In this document: positions 35,531 through 47,621 of the stretch, in pieces
How the letters are laid out: the number at the start of each line of letters is the position of its first letter
Position numbering within the stretch: position 1 is the first letter of the stretch
Origin: Magnolia sinica
Lineage: Eukaryota > Streptophyta > Magnoliopsida > Magnoliales > Magnoliaceae
Assembly (NCBI RefSeq): GCF_029962835.1
Contig: NC_080575.1
Span: 63,033,493 to 63,097,492, forward strand
DNA length: 64,000 bases
Reading direction: 5' to 3'
The notes under the pieces: model-generated
What the model was told of the DNA's origin: nothing
Database searches by the model: none
Seen by the model: the letters and a program-made list of their open reading frames with translations, nothing else
Program-made: the position numbers and the translations under genes

Positions 35531-38033
35531 AACCATCTCAAAAGATGGTTATAAACAAAAAGGAAAAGTCATGTGCTATACAACTGCTTCTCTCTGTAAA
35601 CATCAGCAGGCTCCTTCCCAAGTACGTGCTACACAACTGCTTTTCTCTGCACATATTGAATACAATTAGTAAGATTTACACTTTAAAAAAGGACAATGAG
35701 AACCTAATTACCCTATCATTCAACTCGACTTGGCAAGATTTTGAGTTGCGTCTCTTCAAAACTTGTTGGAGATTAACTCTTTAAAAAAACTTGCTGGAGA
35801 TCCTGTCTTGATCCGGACTCAACAAGACTAGAAACATGTAAAGAGTTCTCGCAGGAATCCATTTCTAAGTTAAATCTTCAATTACACTACATCAATTATG
35901 TTTACTAACAAGTAAACAGGCACTTCACCTTTACTATGTGTGCTTTCCAACAAAGCAAAATGGGACGAGATGTCAATTGACCTTTCAACCAATCATGAAA
36001 AACAATTTCCCTGGACCCTTTCACAACCACACCTTGTCTTGGGAAAAACTTGAATCATGGATGAAAGGTTCACATTCTTATATCAATGACATGGATAATT
36101 TATATAAACCAAGATCACTGAAACATAAATACTCTTAACTAAAATGAGATGAACTAATTTTAATTTACATTGCAGGTGGATTGTTAATGACAACAATGAT
36201 GGATATGCATGGCAACATCACATTTGCTGATTGAAATGGAACAATTCAGTCAAACCCATTTCTTAAAAATGTTTCTCTTAGCATTAGGAAGAAAGGGGAT
36301 CCGTAAAACCAGATCAGGCCGGTTGGTAGTAAGATAGAAAAGCTCGATCACATTTGCTAATCTCACTTAGCACCTAAGGTTGGGAACTGACCTGGATCTT
36401 CAATAGAAGAAAACTAATTCTTCTGTCTCAGAAATTGCACAGAACTGTATAATCATGAAGAACATAAAAACATCCTATACTCTAGGATGCACAGATGGAC
36501 TTTGTCAACATGTACCATGAGGACCCCTTAAGAAACTGCCACCGCTAATTATGCACAAACCACAATGAGGCTGTGTTTTGATGTACTCCAAATCACTGGT
36601 TATTCATATATTTTGGCAACAAGAACAGCCATCAACTCGCCAAGCATTTCAGATGGAGTAAGAAACCAGAATCACATTATATGGGATACGGTGTCTCTAC
36701 CTTCTCTGCACAAAATAATATCCAAAGTGTTTCATCCTACCCAAAACAGAAAGGTATTAATATTGCAGAAAAGCATCCCATCCCACCTTTCTAAGAATAT
36801 CCAAAATCCAAGTACGGTTATACCCAATTGCGAAGTTCAGGAACAACCAAAAATGTTGGCTTCTCATTCTTATATCACTATTCTTTCCAAAATTGTATAA
36901 AGCTGTAACAAACACCCCAAGTACGTAATGTGCTTATTATAACATACACCCCAAGCACCCATTTCCCAATAACTGGCATTGATACCGCAGAAGCTACAAT
37001 CATACCCACATTTAGATTTTATTTTTTTTTTCCTTTTTCTTTTTTGCCTTTAATACCCTCTAGGCAGTTTAATTTTAGGCAGATGTGCCATTTCTGAGTG
37101 CCAGTGTATCATCCATCACACCCTGCCAAAGTATCAAATCATATACAGTAGCATGGGGCCCACATAAACTTGCCCCTAATTTTATTTGTCCTGAAAGTTG
37201 CGGTTGCTGATTTACTTTCTAAATCTGTTTTCAAGAATCCATCACTTGTGCAATTATTCATAGTAAAGTAATTCATCAACAACATAGAAATACATAAATG
37301 CAAAAACTGTGATGATGCACTCATTCCATCCAAATGTAGCAAGTGATAATCCACACTATAAATCCAATGAATCTCAGTGTGGATGGAAGATGCCCTCTGA
37401 TAGAGAGGTTCCTGATCTTTCGATCAATGTCCCTGGAGTAAACGGTTAAGGAAAAAAAATACAGCAATAGTCTGTAAAAATGCCAAAGAGTGGATGGTTA
37501 GGAACTTCCACTTGGTTCAGGTTCCAATAAAATGAGAACTTGTGAGATTGTTGACAAATTACAAATGCAAATCAGATTTTATCCTAGATATGAAATCACC
37601 ATTTTCTGTTCCCCTTTTATTCTTCCAGGTGTGGGGATTGATTGGAGATCGACTGAAGCACCTAGAGAGATGGGGAATTGACCATCAAATATGGTACTTC
37701 TTGCTTCTAATTTTATTTCAACCCTTGGGCTACTTTAGTTCACAAGCTGCATCCATGTTATACCAGTGCCTTATCCATGCCATATCTAGTGAAAATAGAA
37801 CCTGAATTTCGAAATCCACTCTGGCACTTGTATTAAGCTTTTACAATACAAGCAATGAGAATATTAGGAAGCTAATAAGCATGTAAGTAATGAGTGTACA
37901 TAGAATGGAAAACTAAACCAACGGCTACACTATGTTCACAAAACACTAGCTTTAAAAAAACCTCCACTTTAACATAGAGAGTTCTATTAAAACATGAAAA
38001 TGACAGCTTTAAAAGAAGACTCCGAAAGAGTAC
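35531..38033. other. CACTA-1 interior without recognised exons
   Basis: Several open frames of 60-110 codons exist on both strands, but none shows recognisable protein motifs. A plus-strand stretch at 37628-37805 follows a TTCCAG acceptor but is unrecognised. Captured intron sequence is a likely source. Confidence 0.4.
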
Positions 38034-38109
38034 CTGAATGACAGCAACACCACCAGAGAGTTTTGCTATTCTTTCATTAAGCCTCTCTTTCATAATCCTG
38101 TTCAGCATC
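38034..38109 (-). pseudogene. Captured plastid chaperonin-60 beta exon
   Basis: A minus-strand 76-nt exon between TTTTTGCAG and CAG|GTACTC. It reads [20 protein letters not shown] then GVAVIQ, an almost exact match to plastid CPN60 beta ('[24 protein letters not shown]'). CPN60 beta forms the plastid folding chamber that assists Rubisco assembly. The exon is intact but isolated inside CACTA-1. Confidence 0.9.
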
Positions 38110-38944
38110 CTGCAAAAACCCAAAATATATATGCCACTAAGGTTGCCATTTGAGGTAGTATTCATCTTGCATTATTACCAGCTACTCCATTGCCTACATA
38201 TTTGATAATACCCTGTGTGTATCTCCATCGCACTCCTAAAGCACAATAATCCAAATGATTCAAGTCTACAAAGAGTAGATTATGCATTTTTACAGAAACA
38301 AAGAAGTAATTGAGCATGAACCTGTATAATGTCAGCTGGAACATAAGTTTCTGTCCGTATAATCACGAGACAGTTTAATAGGCCAACATGTATGCCATCA
38401 TAGTACTAAGTGAACACTAATTTCACTTAAGACATAGGTTTCCCACACCGCTCCCAAATCCATATCGAAACATGTCAAATGCAATTCTTCTCATGCATAG
38501 AAGAATAAATGTAACATGTTTATTAATGGATCAAAAATGTGGAAGGCAAGGAGATAAAAGCAATGGAAGGGTCAAAGGGAAGAAAAATATAAGACAATCA
38601 TCCATCCTCCCAACTTGCAGAAGTTCAAAGTAAAATATGCAGAATAAGAAGGTTAGGTAAATGCAATTCTCCTCAAAACACAATTTATTGGTCATGCAAA
38701 CTTTCTTAGGGAAAACAAAAACATGATTCACAAAGATAACCCAATCAAAGATAATGCTTAGAAAACATCATGTAACACCAAAAATATTAATGCCATGTGA
38801 ATTTGTAAATTTAAACTATAAGAAACATTCCTTAAAGTGAAGCAGGCAGAGATGTATACTTATAAAAAGTTTCCATCCAAAAGGCATTTCCTGTTAGAAG
38901 ACAACCCAGAAAGAGAAAAAAACAATGTCAAAATTTCCACATGA
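38110..38944. other. CACTA-1 interior between the CPN60 and VPS32 fragments
   Basis: A short minus-strand frame at 38344-38162 (LGVRWRYTQGIIKYVGNG) is open but unrecognised; ETYVPADIIQ near 38355-38325 might be another captured exon edge. Nothing firmer is seen. Confidence 0.3.
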
Positions 38945-39215
38945 TGGAAGCAATCAGTAAGATGTTCCTCCAACTCAGCTCCCTCCAATTCCTCGAGCTC
39001 TGCCTCCAGTTCATTCTAACATGGTGAAAAGATTATATTCAGAATCTCCAGCTAGAAAAAGTAAATGGACAAATGAAGATTTATGCGAGGATGAACGTAC
39101 TTCATCAAAATCAGCTGCTGTGCCAATAGGAGTAGACAGTGCTTCCTGAATCTGTTTCATGTTCTCAGTCTGCTCGTTGATCTCATCCATTGTCTTGTCC
39201 ACATCATCAATGTTT
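38945..39215 (-). pseudogene. Captured VPS32/SNF7 (CHMP4) fragment, two exons and intron
   Basis: The minus-strand exon 39215-39101 (acceptor TTTACAG, donor GTACGT) reads NIDDVDKTMDEINEQTENMK and continues QIQEALSTPIGTAADFDE. The next exon begins at 39015 after GTTAG and reads NELEAELEELEGAELEEHLT. Both match plant VPS32 (SNF7), the main filament subunit of ESCRT-III in multivesicular body sorting. The 85-bp intron is retained. The N-terminal half is absent, so this is a fragment on the same strand as the other CACTA-1 captures. Confidence 0.9.
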
Positions 39216-41639
39216 CTGTAAAATAAAACACCATTATGGAATTATTGAAACCAGTTTTGCAATAAACGAGTAGAGTGAAAATTTTCATTTAAAACTAAGA
39301 ATGGGAATTCACATGTGTGCAAAGTGCTGTCATCTCAAAACACCATCAGGCCATAAGAAAGTGATTTCAAATGCAATGGGGAAATGGTTGAAGAATCCTA
39401 GACTGGATGTTCGTGTATCACAATTTTGCATTGGAAGAGGAGAAATTTTTCACTAGAACTAGGTATCATTGTGGTATTTCCTGTGCAATTTTTGTAAAAT
39501 ATGGTATTAAGATCCAAGCTAATACAAAGCTCACATCCTCCACAAGTGTTCCATTGTGGCAAAACCATTGCCCAATCCATATGATTTTGTCCATGAACAA
39601 TACGGTTGTATCATCCACGTCACCGGATAAGGGTGATATGGCCCATTTCTATTGGTGACATAAACGGCCCACCAAAACCAATTTTCAATCGTCCACATTT
39701 TGATATAAAGACTTGATAAAATTATAATCATTGTTCTATTTGTTTAGTAAAAGAATATAACTAACATGATTATTATTATTTTTTCAGGTATGGACATTGG
39801 ATTTTTCAAATATCTAGCTCAATGCCAAGCATTCAAACTTCAAAATGGCCGTTTGAATAAAATCAGTCTGAAAAAATGAGTGACTAGGATATTACATGGA
39901 TGAGAAATTTGTACACAAGTGTGGGGTGTGCTGCTGGTGCTGCTACAAGGTTACACACATGTCAAAACACATGTTTTTTTAGATGTTTATATGTAATTCC
40001 AACCTAGAAAAATACATGAGCTCCATGCATGGTTTTTTTTTATTTTTTCAAATTGAATAGATTTTTGGGGTCCTGTTATCATGGTGAGGCGATGTGGATT
40101 GGCAGGTTAGATGCCATACAAACAGGAGGGTGGGCCCAACAGAAAGCTAGTTGCAGGATATTCTCATCCACAACAGCTGTAAAGGAAGTGGCCTCGAAGA
40201 AGAAAAGGGAGGTGGAATTTGATTAGACTAGTGAGTTATAGTAAGAAACAGAGTCACCATCAAGAGAAACACTGACAAGAAGAAAATTGAATGGAGAGGT
40301 GCAGCAAATCAGACAGGTGCATCAAAGATGATAAGGGTTTTCAAAAGTTGTTATTGAAGACTGTTGTATTCTTCAAGTTTGTTGCAACAACTTTATCATA
40401 TACACATCCACTTGTTTATACAAATAAAGCAATATTTTCTTCTACAACTCTAATTCATAACTCAAATGCCCATAGTCAAAATATCCATCTGCCAACATCA
40501 TCTGCCTGAACTGAGAGAACTGGATTTCATAAAAAACTGCCAGATGATGTGGATAGAGCATGATATTTTAGATCGCATATATCTAATGCTTCATGAATTC
40601 ATATTATGAAACTAAAGTCTATAGGATTTTTTGTCGTTATTCATATTATGAAATATATTTTCAATTTCATTATATATCATTGTAGGTGTGCCAGCATATC
40701 AGGTTTTCCAAGGTTCCAATGTCCAGCACCTGGTGTCTGTATCCAACACGGACACACATGTCCATGTCCAAGTTACATACAAATTTTCACGAATGCAATA
40801 TAAGGCTTGAAAGAAAGCATTCACCCAAAAATTCATTCTGGATATCGACGGACAGTTGGAACAGAAAGCATTCTGTTAATGTAGAGGCCACTGCTTAAGG
40901 TTAATGTCTTTTAACCAAAAGAAGGAAAATGTACTACATCAATAGCATCAATCTCTATCTAGAAAGGAAGGAGAAAATGAATCTGGGTGTGCTAAAAAAT
41001 ATTTGAAAATTAAAAAGGAGAGATGTTTCGAGGAAAGTAGCTGGAAAACTCTAAATGCTATCAGTGCCGTTTGTCAAGCAACTTACGAACAATTCAACAA
41101 CAAACTAATTTAGGAATAATGAGCAAGAGAAAAGTAATTACCAAGAAGAGAAATTATATGACTCATACAAACTAGTGGAAGCAAAGTAATCATCAAAAAG
41201 ATACATGCACATAGCTGGATCTAATAGTCTGGCACCCGTAAAAATCATATACCCATGATTCAAGTAATCATAATCACTACAATTGCGGTGAAAGCTATGA
41301 CATGTTTAAGATAAAATACAATAACAACTACAATAGCATTAAATGAATCGATAAAAAATAGCTGAATCAAATGGTAGTAGTAAATGTTAGAACGAAGCAT
41401 ATATCTTTTTTTTCTGAAAGTGCTTGCAATGGCGCCTCTCAATCTAGCAACAAAGAGGGAAACCAGTAGTCCCAGATGCACCGAGACAAGTCAATGATGG
41501 AACTCCAATCGAGATGATGAAGGGTCCTCTGAGGTTTTCTGAGGTGATGAATCTGATAGAGGGAGAGGGAGCACGACACAGGGAGAGGGAGATGGAGCAA
41601 GAAACGGCGAGAGATGGAGCACGAGATTGGGGAACAGAG
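39216..41639. other. CACTA-1 interior, mostly noncoding
   Basis: Repeat-like blocks occur near 39500-39700 and 39780-40120, with scattered short frames of no recognised family. No exon is supported. Confidence 0.4.
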
Positions 41640-41687
<48 letters not shown>

Positions 41688-41790
41688 GGGAACGAATAGA
41701 GAGAGGGAGGAAGATGAGAGAGCTGGAGCAAGATCGGGAGAGAGATAGGGTTAGGGAACGGAGCGCGCGCGCGCGAGAGAGAGACAGAGA
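41640..41790. repeat. GA-rich and GC-repeat tract
   Basis: An uninterrupted GA tract (about 41642-41684) and a short GCGCGCGCGC run (41764-41773) around a TAGGGTTAGGG motif. On the minus strand this is a CT-rich stretch with CCCTAACCCTA, like a plant 5' leader with a telo-box. Confidence 0.75.
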
Positions 41791-41869
41791 GATTCAGATA
41801 TTTGGGGTTTTTTTGGGCGGGCCTCTTTTTGAGAGCGCGCCCAAATTTTGGGGTTTTTTTTGGTAGGAC

Positions 41870-42320
41870 TCTGTGGGCCCCACCATGATGCGTGTCAAAC
41901 ATCTACCCCATCAGTCAGATGCATCATCACATGATGGGCCCAGGGATTAAAAATCAAACCAATCTATAACTTTTGTGGGCCACACCACATACAAAAGTTG
42001 AGAGGGGTTACTCTCCATTAAAACATTCATAATTATTTTTTGGGCCCACAGAGATGTGGTCCACAAATCCAGCCCATCCATTATGTGTATGCCACTTGGA
42101 TGAGGGGTCATACCAAGTTTCAAACGCATCCAAATTTCAGTTGGGCCCCACTAAGTGCTTTTATATGTTTTAGGCATGTCTTCACATGATTTTAGATGGT
42201 ATGGCCCACCGGAGTTCCGTATATGGCTGATTTTTGGGATATCCCATAATTTAAAGGGGACCAATCAAATGCATGGTGTTGATGTTTGACACACGTCATG
42301 GCGGGGCCCACATAACTTGA
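41870..42320 (-). mobile_element. MITE-like repeat, family A, inside CACTA-1
   Basis: It runs from TGTGGGCCCCACCATGATG to CATGGCGGGGCCCACATAAC, in the opposite orientation to the full copy at 61488-61987, with the outermost terminal repeat degraded. Confidence 0.75.
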
Positions 42321-42981
42321 CCTCATGGGGACGGCATGGATTAAACACATACATCATGGTGTGGTCCACCTGAGATTTATATCCCGAAAAATGGATGAAC
42401 AATGTGGATTGATCCCAAATTTTCAGTAAATCCAAAACTCAAGTGGACCATGCCACACGAAACAGTGTGGAATAATGATTTCCACCATTGATACCTTCCT
42501 CAGGCCCATAGTAATGTTTATTTGACATCCAACATGTTCATAATATCACGAAGATATGAATGAAGAGAAAACACAAAAATATATGAATTATTATAGGCCA
42601 ACTATGATGAAAGTGTAAAATCCACTCCGTCTATCATTTTCTCTTAGAATGAGATCTAAAAAATCAGATAGATCCATTGTTAAAGAAATGGAGAGCAGAT
42701 ACCATCATTTGTACCAAAGTAGCCCATGGGTGCAAGATCTAAGTCGTACATTAGGTAAGTCCCACCGTGTACGTCTTTGATTCCAGTTTACTACTCAAGT
42801 GGATCACATATTTATCTTCCCCGACCTTCAAATAGCTGCCCCAAACATATTAGCTATAGAACCTTGCATCACCCATATGCCCGTAGTTTCTTGAATTGCA
42901 GTTTTTTTTTTTTTCTTTTCTGTTGGAAGGTATAATCTCAACAAATGATTCAAGAAGACTTCAACGACCTTGAAGCAGAGA

Positions 42982-43270
42982 CTAAAAAGTCAGATCTTTT
43001 GGATCCTCAATGATCTTCACTAGAGTTTGCAAGAATGAAGTCAAATCAACACCATATATAACACGATGATTTGCAAATACATTCACCTGCAAGCATTCAC
43101 AATTTTGCCCAGGTGAGTTTGTGGAAGGCTCAAGACCGGAGGTTCCAGGCTTCCAAATAACTCATCAGGCCGAATGTTTCTCACTTGCACATCTGACTTT
43201 TCACACCAATCTGACCATCCTTGGTAGCAACTACAGTTGGTTGGGATGCTCCAATGGCTATGATTGCACC
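42982..43270 (-). pseudogene. Captured plastid pyruvate dehydrogenase E2 (dihydrolipoyl acetyltransferase), C-terminal exons
   Basis: The minus-strand exon 43270-43185 (acceptor TTTTGCAG, donor GTGAGA) reads GAIIAIGASQPTVVATKDGQ then IGVKSQM. The last exon, 43086-42982 (acceptor CTTGCAG), reads VNVFANHRVIYGVDLTSFLQ and ends IIEDPKDLTF plus a stop. This is the C-terminal catalytic end of plant plastid E2 (LTA2/LTA3 type), which transfers acetyl groups to CoA in the pyruvate dehydrogenase complex feeding fatty acid synthesis. Compared with the family, a 2-nt insertion near the first exon's end would shift the frame, and the active-site DH motif is replaced (ANHR for ADHR). The natural stop is included, so capture reached the gene's 3' end. 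Confidence 0.92.
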
Positions 43271-44195
43271 CTGCAAAACAGTCCATTACAAATTTGGCAG
43301 TCAGACTCTTATTTGTGTATTTGAGAGTCCCCTTGTTTTTTTTTTTTTTTTCTTTTCTCAAAGTGGGTATTTGATTTACATGGTGCAGCATCCAGTGAAT
43401 TTCCTGAAGACACAAGAGTCAGGAAATTCAATTTTCACCCATGGCATAGAATCACAAGTGTTCCCTGCACTTGTTAAAATTAAATGACACTAGCAGTGCC
43501 ACCGGTCCTTGGGCCAAGACATGACCTTGACTGCTTATTAAGTGGATTGCTACTGAATTAGTTTAGTGGGTGTTTACACAAAACTATGCTGACTAATGAA
43601 GAAGTTTCATAATGCAACCAAATGCACCATTACCCAAAAACAAACACCAATTGGATTATCCTAAATATCCATATTATGGGCTGAAAATGGATATTTAAAA
43701 ACAAAAATCACCAACACATATAACAAATAAGAAGAAAATCAACTCTGATATGGTTAGGATTGTTTGATTAAGGTAACTTATGTAGCTATTCCACAATGAG
43801 ACCCACCAAAATAAAAGGTTGAAATTACAGGGGAAAATCATTTCCCATACACAATATAAGGATAAAAGAAAACATGAACTCTGTTGTAAGTGACTAACTA
43901 GTGCATATACCAAGTCATACTCATCCAAGTGACTAACTAGTGCATTTCTGATCACCCTTTGTGAAAAACTACAATCATGCGGATTTTCTGTACTCTGAAA
44001 AACTACAATCATGTGGATTTTCTATATTTGTTAAGAGGAGTTTCTTCAAGGCATATATCAAGTACTCAAGGTATCGGTCGGCCTAGTTTCTCATCTCTAT
44101 TATGCTCTCTCTGTGAGGTTTTCTTGCGTTATTTTCAACTGTTCCAAGCCCGTGCCAACCAAAATCATAATGTTAAACAAACCCGGCCCTAGTGT
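43271..44195. other. CACTA-1 interior, no recognised exon
   Basis: A T-rich tract lies at 43336-43352. A short repeated phrase (GTGACTAACTAGTGCAT, near 43891-43945, and GAAAAACTACAATCATG, near 43966-44012) shows local tandem duplication. No gene is seen. Confidence 0.5.
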
Positions 44196-44722
44196 GGGGC
44201 CCACCTTGAAGATGTGTTATATATCTACATCGTCCATTCATTTTACCAGTCCATTCTAGGACGTGGTTCCAAAAATTGAACAGATCTAAATATCAGGTGG
44301 GGCTCCTAGACTTGGTAACTGGTGTTGAACATCTACCCCATCAGTCAGATGTACCATTCCATGATAGGCCTAAGGCTTAAAAATCAAGACAATCCGTGAC
44401 TTTTTTGGGCCACACCACATACAAAAGTTGAGAGGGGTTACCCACCATTAAAATATTCATAATCATTTGTTGGGCCCACCGAGATGTGGTTCACAAATCC
44501 AGACCATCCATTATGTGTGTCCCACTTGGATGAGGAGTCAGACCAAGTTTCATATGCATCAAAATTTCAGGTGGGCCCCACCAAGTGCTTTTATATGTTT
44601 GAGCCATTTCTTCACATGATTTTAGATGGTATGACCCACTTAAGTTCTGTATATGGCTGATTTTTGGCATATCCCATAATTTAAAGAGGTCCCATCAAAT
44701 GCACGGTATTGATGGTCGAGAT
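44196..44722 (-). mobile_element. MITE-like repeats, families B (fragment) and A (partial)
   Basis: Family B phrases lie at 44196-44300. Family A sequence runs from 44325 and is cut at 44722, where the CACTA-1 right subterminal array begins. Confidence 0.65.
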
Positions 44723-44729
44723 GCTATAA

Positions 44730-45858
44730 AAAAAAGACTTTTACTTACGAAATATTTCGTCGGTAAAGGTTTAATTTATATATTTTAGAAAAGTTTTTAC
44801 CTACGACAATTTTCGTAGGCAAAAGTGTCAACGTTTGAAATTTAAAGTAGATATTATATTTTTACCGGCGAAACATTTTTTAGGGAAAAGTCTGATAAAT
44901 GTTTTTTACCTACGAACAATTTCGTAGGTAAAGGTCGAATTTTACTACGATTATTTTTTTACCTACGAACCATTGTGCAGGAAAAGTCTCATACACGTTT
45001 TTTAGCTACGAAATATTTCGTAGGTAAAAGCCTCATCACCTACGAAACTAGTTGCAGGTAAAAGTCTCATAGACGTTTTTTTACCTACGAAACCGTTAGT
45101 AGGTAAAAGTAAACTTTTCAATTTTTGATTTTTTCAAAAATTTAAAACACCTTTACCTGCGACAACTTTTATAGGTAAAGATGGGTTTTACCTACCAGAT
45201 TCCATTTTGTAGGTAAAAGTAATCTTTCGTTCGTACTGCCCTTCAGGCAAACACAGTTGAAAATTTGAAAACACCCTTTACCTATGAAAATTGGCGTAGG
45301 GAAAGATGACTTTTACCTACAATAGTTAAATTCGTCGGTAAAAGTAAACTTAAGTATAGTTGGTAATTTGAAAACACCCTTTACCTACGAAAATTGGCAT
45401 AGGAAAAGATGACTTTTACCTACAACAGTTAAATTCGTCGGTAAAAGTAAACTTAAGTAAACTTGATTTAAGACACCTTTTAGCTACGAATATATTCGTA
45501 GGTAAAGATAGTGTTTAAAAATATTTTTTTGTATTAAAAAAATTGAAAACACCCTTTACCTACGACAATTTTCGTAGGTAAATATGACATTTACCTACGA
45601 AATTACCTTTCGCTGGGAAAAGCGGTAAAAATATTTTTTTGTATTTAAAAAAATTGAAAACACCCTTTACCTACGACAATTTTCATAGGTAAATATGACA
45701 TTTACCTACGAAATTACCTTTCGTTGGTAAAAGTAAAATTTTTGGAAGGAAAAATTGAAAACACCCTTTACCTACGAAAATATTCGTAGGTAAAGATAAC
45801 TTTTACCTACCAAATTTAATGTCGTCGGTAAAAGTCATCTTTACCTATGAAAATTAAT
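44730..45858. repeat. CACTA-1 right subterminal repeat array
   Basis: Repeated TTTACCTACGAA / TTCGTAGGTAAA units, as on the left, including a larger internal duplication of about 120 bp (around 45535-45730, two copies). It ends abruptly at the 36-bp flank repeat, without a CACTA terminus. Confidence 0.9.
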
Positions 45859-45894
45859 ACCGTCGTACAACTCGGAGCTACAAGTCTTCGCACG
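45859..45894 (+). repeat. 36-bp direct repeat, right copy
   Basis: Identical in all 36 positions to 32801-32836, and followed by the presumed original continuation of the target (ACACGTACCC). Confidence 0.97.
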
Positions 45895-46667
45895 ACACGT
45901 ACCCACACCAGCCAGGTCGGTGGTGGCTGGTACACCAGCCAATCCGCTTCCGTTTAACTGATCTTATAAAAAATCATGCATGTCACGTGGATTTGAAAGT
46001 TGTTGGAACACAATAATATCCCATGTATGCATTGAATTGCCGCCTTTTTCGTAGGAAGCGGGTTGTGTCCTATCCCACTTATCCCACTTGCAAACCGGCG
46101 GATTTGTGAGGGAGACACCTTGTTGTATCTGTGTACCAAAGCCGTTTATCGCTTTTATCATATCATTTTAAGGTATTAACCTACAAATAAGACGGATCTA
46201 GCGCTCAAGTGAACCACACTAAATATTAAACTTAGGTTCCATTAAAAATGGATAAAACATGAAATGCATGAGTCATCCATGGTATAGTTCACTTAGCGTT
46301 GCATCTGCCTTATTTTGAACCTATATATTAAAACTATACGAAAAAATATGTGGACGGATTGGATAAAACAGATAGATGAGGGTTGGCCCCACACAAATCA
46401 ACCCATTGGTGGACAGAGGTGGGTAGGTTCGGACGCAATCCGCTTCCTTTGATTACGGATCCTCTGATTGCGTCAAGCAAAGAAATCGAGGTTGTTGCAA
46501 TCCAAGTGGACGGGAACATTACCTACCGTCATGGCTGACTGGCATGGACACAACGTAGATAATGGAAAGCAGAAAAGTTGGCAAGCATGCTCGCTACCTT
46601 TTACGCAATACTCTCCACGTGTTTTAGCTGGGGGCGAATTGATTACGACCTTGCTCAGTCCCAGGCT
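45895..46667. other. Intergenic sequence
   Basis: No gene recognised. Repeat-type phrases occur around 46190-46330. Confidence 0.5.
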
Positions 46668-47015
46668 CGGCAGGGCTCCTAGGGACCATCATGATGCATG
46701 GGTTTATCCCCACCGTCTATCCATTTTACTCTATCCTTTTATGTTCGTGGGCAAAAATGAATTAAATCTAAGGCTCAAGTGGACCACGAAATAAGGATTA
46801 AATTCTTACCATTGAAAACTTTTTAAGGGCTACATTATCATTGAATATTTCAACAATAGGGATCATTATCATTGCTGCTTTTGGTGTGGTTTGGTCCAAT
46901 TGAACCTTGATTTGCCTCAATTTTTTAGCCTATGCCCTAAAATGACAGGGCAAAATAGATGTACGGTGTGAATAAAACCCATACATGGGCACCTTAGAGC
47001 CCTGGAAGCTTGGTA
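46668..47015. mobile_element. MITE-like repeat, family B
   Basis: ACCATCATGATGCATGGGTT, CACCGTCTATCCATTTTAC, CTCAAGTGGACCACG and CCTAAAATGACAGGG align with the copy at 32345-32800. Confidence 0.6.
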
Positions 47016-47329
47016 CAGGTGGGGTAATATTCTTTTCGGGTATACTTGGGCTCATTTAGGATATTATAAGTGGAGATAAATGGAAAATAGACTCGGAGGA
47101 AATGAATTGGGAGTAAATTAATGACTTACATAGTTGTATTTGTATGTGGGAGTAGATGAAATGCATGTCAAATATCCAAATATATCTTCTTGGGGAGTAA
47201 ACATTATGAACTGAAATGCATTTTATTTTTTTTAAATGTTCACGGGAGTATATGTGATATCCTAAATCAATTTGAATATCCCTAGTGCGTGGAGAGAATT
47301 GCTCACCTACGCACTAGTTTTCACAAAAA

Positions 47330-47612
47330 TTTGTGAGAATTTTTTCAAAATTTATCTCCACAAAATATGAATCATCCATGTGATGCAACACCCCATGAAA
47401 ACACTAGGGCCCAACTTTCACCCTTATCCAAGACATTGGTGGGCCAAGGCACAATACGGAGAGAAATTAAGGGAGAAACTGTTTCCTTTTTCCATGGCCC
47501 ACCAAAGTTTTGGATCAGGGTGAAAGTTGGTCTCTAAGGGTTTCATGGGGTGCCGCATCACATGGAAGATTCAGATTTTGTGCTCATATTACAGGAGATG
47601 AGTTTTGAAAAC
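47330..47612. mobile_element. MITE-like repeat, family C
   Basis: The centre is a long imperfect palindrome: ACTAGGGCCCAACTTTCACCC faces GGGTGAAAGTTGGTCTC, with GGCCCACCAAAGTTTTGGATC in the right arm. The same block is at 62030-62395. Confidence 0.65.
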
Positions 47613-47621
47613 GTTCCAAGC

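Larger units (their letters stand above)
32837..45858 (-). mobile_element. CACTA-1: non-autonomous CACTA (En/Spm) element with captured genes
   Basis: The left terminus is CACTACAAGAAA (32837-32848), the hallmark of plant CACTA transposons. Subterminal arrays of TTTACCTACGAA and its complement TTCGTAGGTAAA fill 32849-33660 and 44730-45858. The interior carries spliced fragments of at least six host genes, all on the minus strand. The expected right terminus (TTTCTTGTAGTG plus a 3-bp duplication) is absent: the subterminal array runs directly into a copy of the left flanking 36 bp. No transposase frame is recognised, so it is non-autonomous. MITE copies inside (41870-42320, 44325-44722) show later insertions or captures. 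With one terminus lost it is presumably no longer mobile. Confidence 0.85.

Noticed and set aside
36565-36900. 111-codon plus-strand frame in CACTA-1
   Set aside because: No known family, and opposite in direction to all captured exons.
41444-41902. 152-codon minus-strand frame rich in Ser/Leu
   Set aside because: It is produced by reading the GA microsatellite as (CT)n.
32801-45894. 36-bp repeat as a target site duplication
   Set aside because: CACTA elements duplicate 3 bp, and the right CACTA terminus is missing, so repair-associated duplication fits better.
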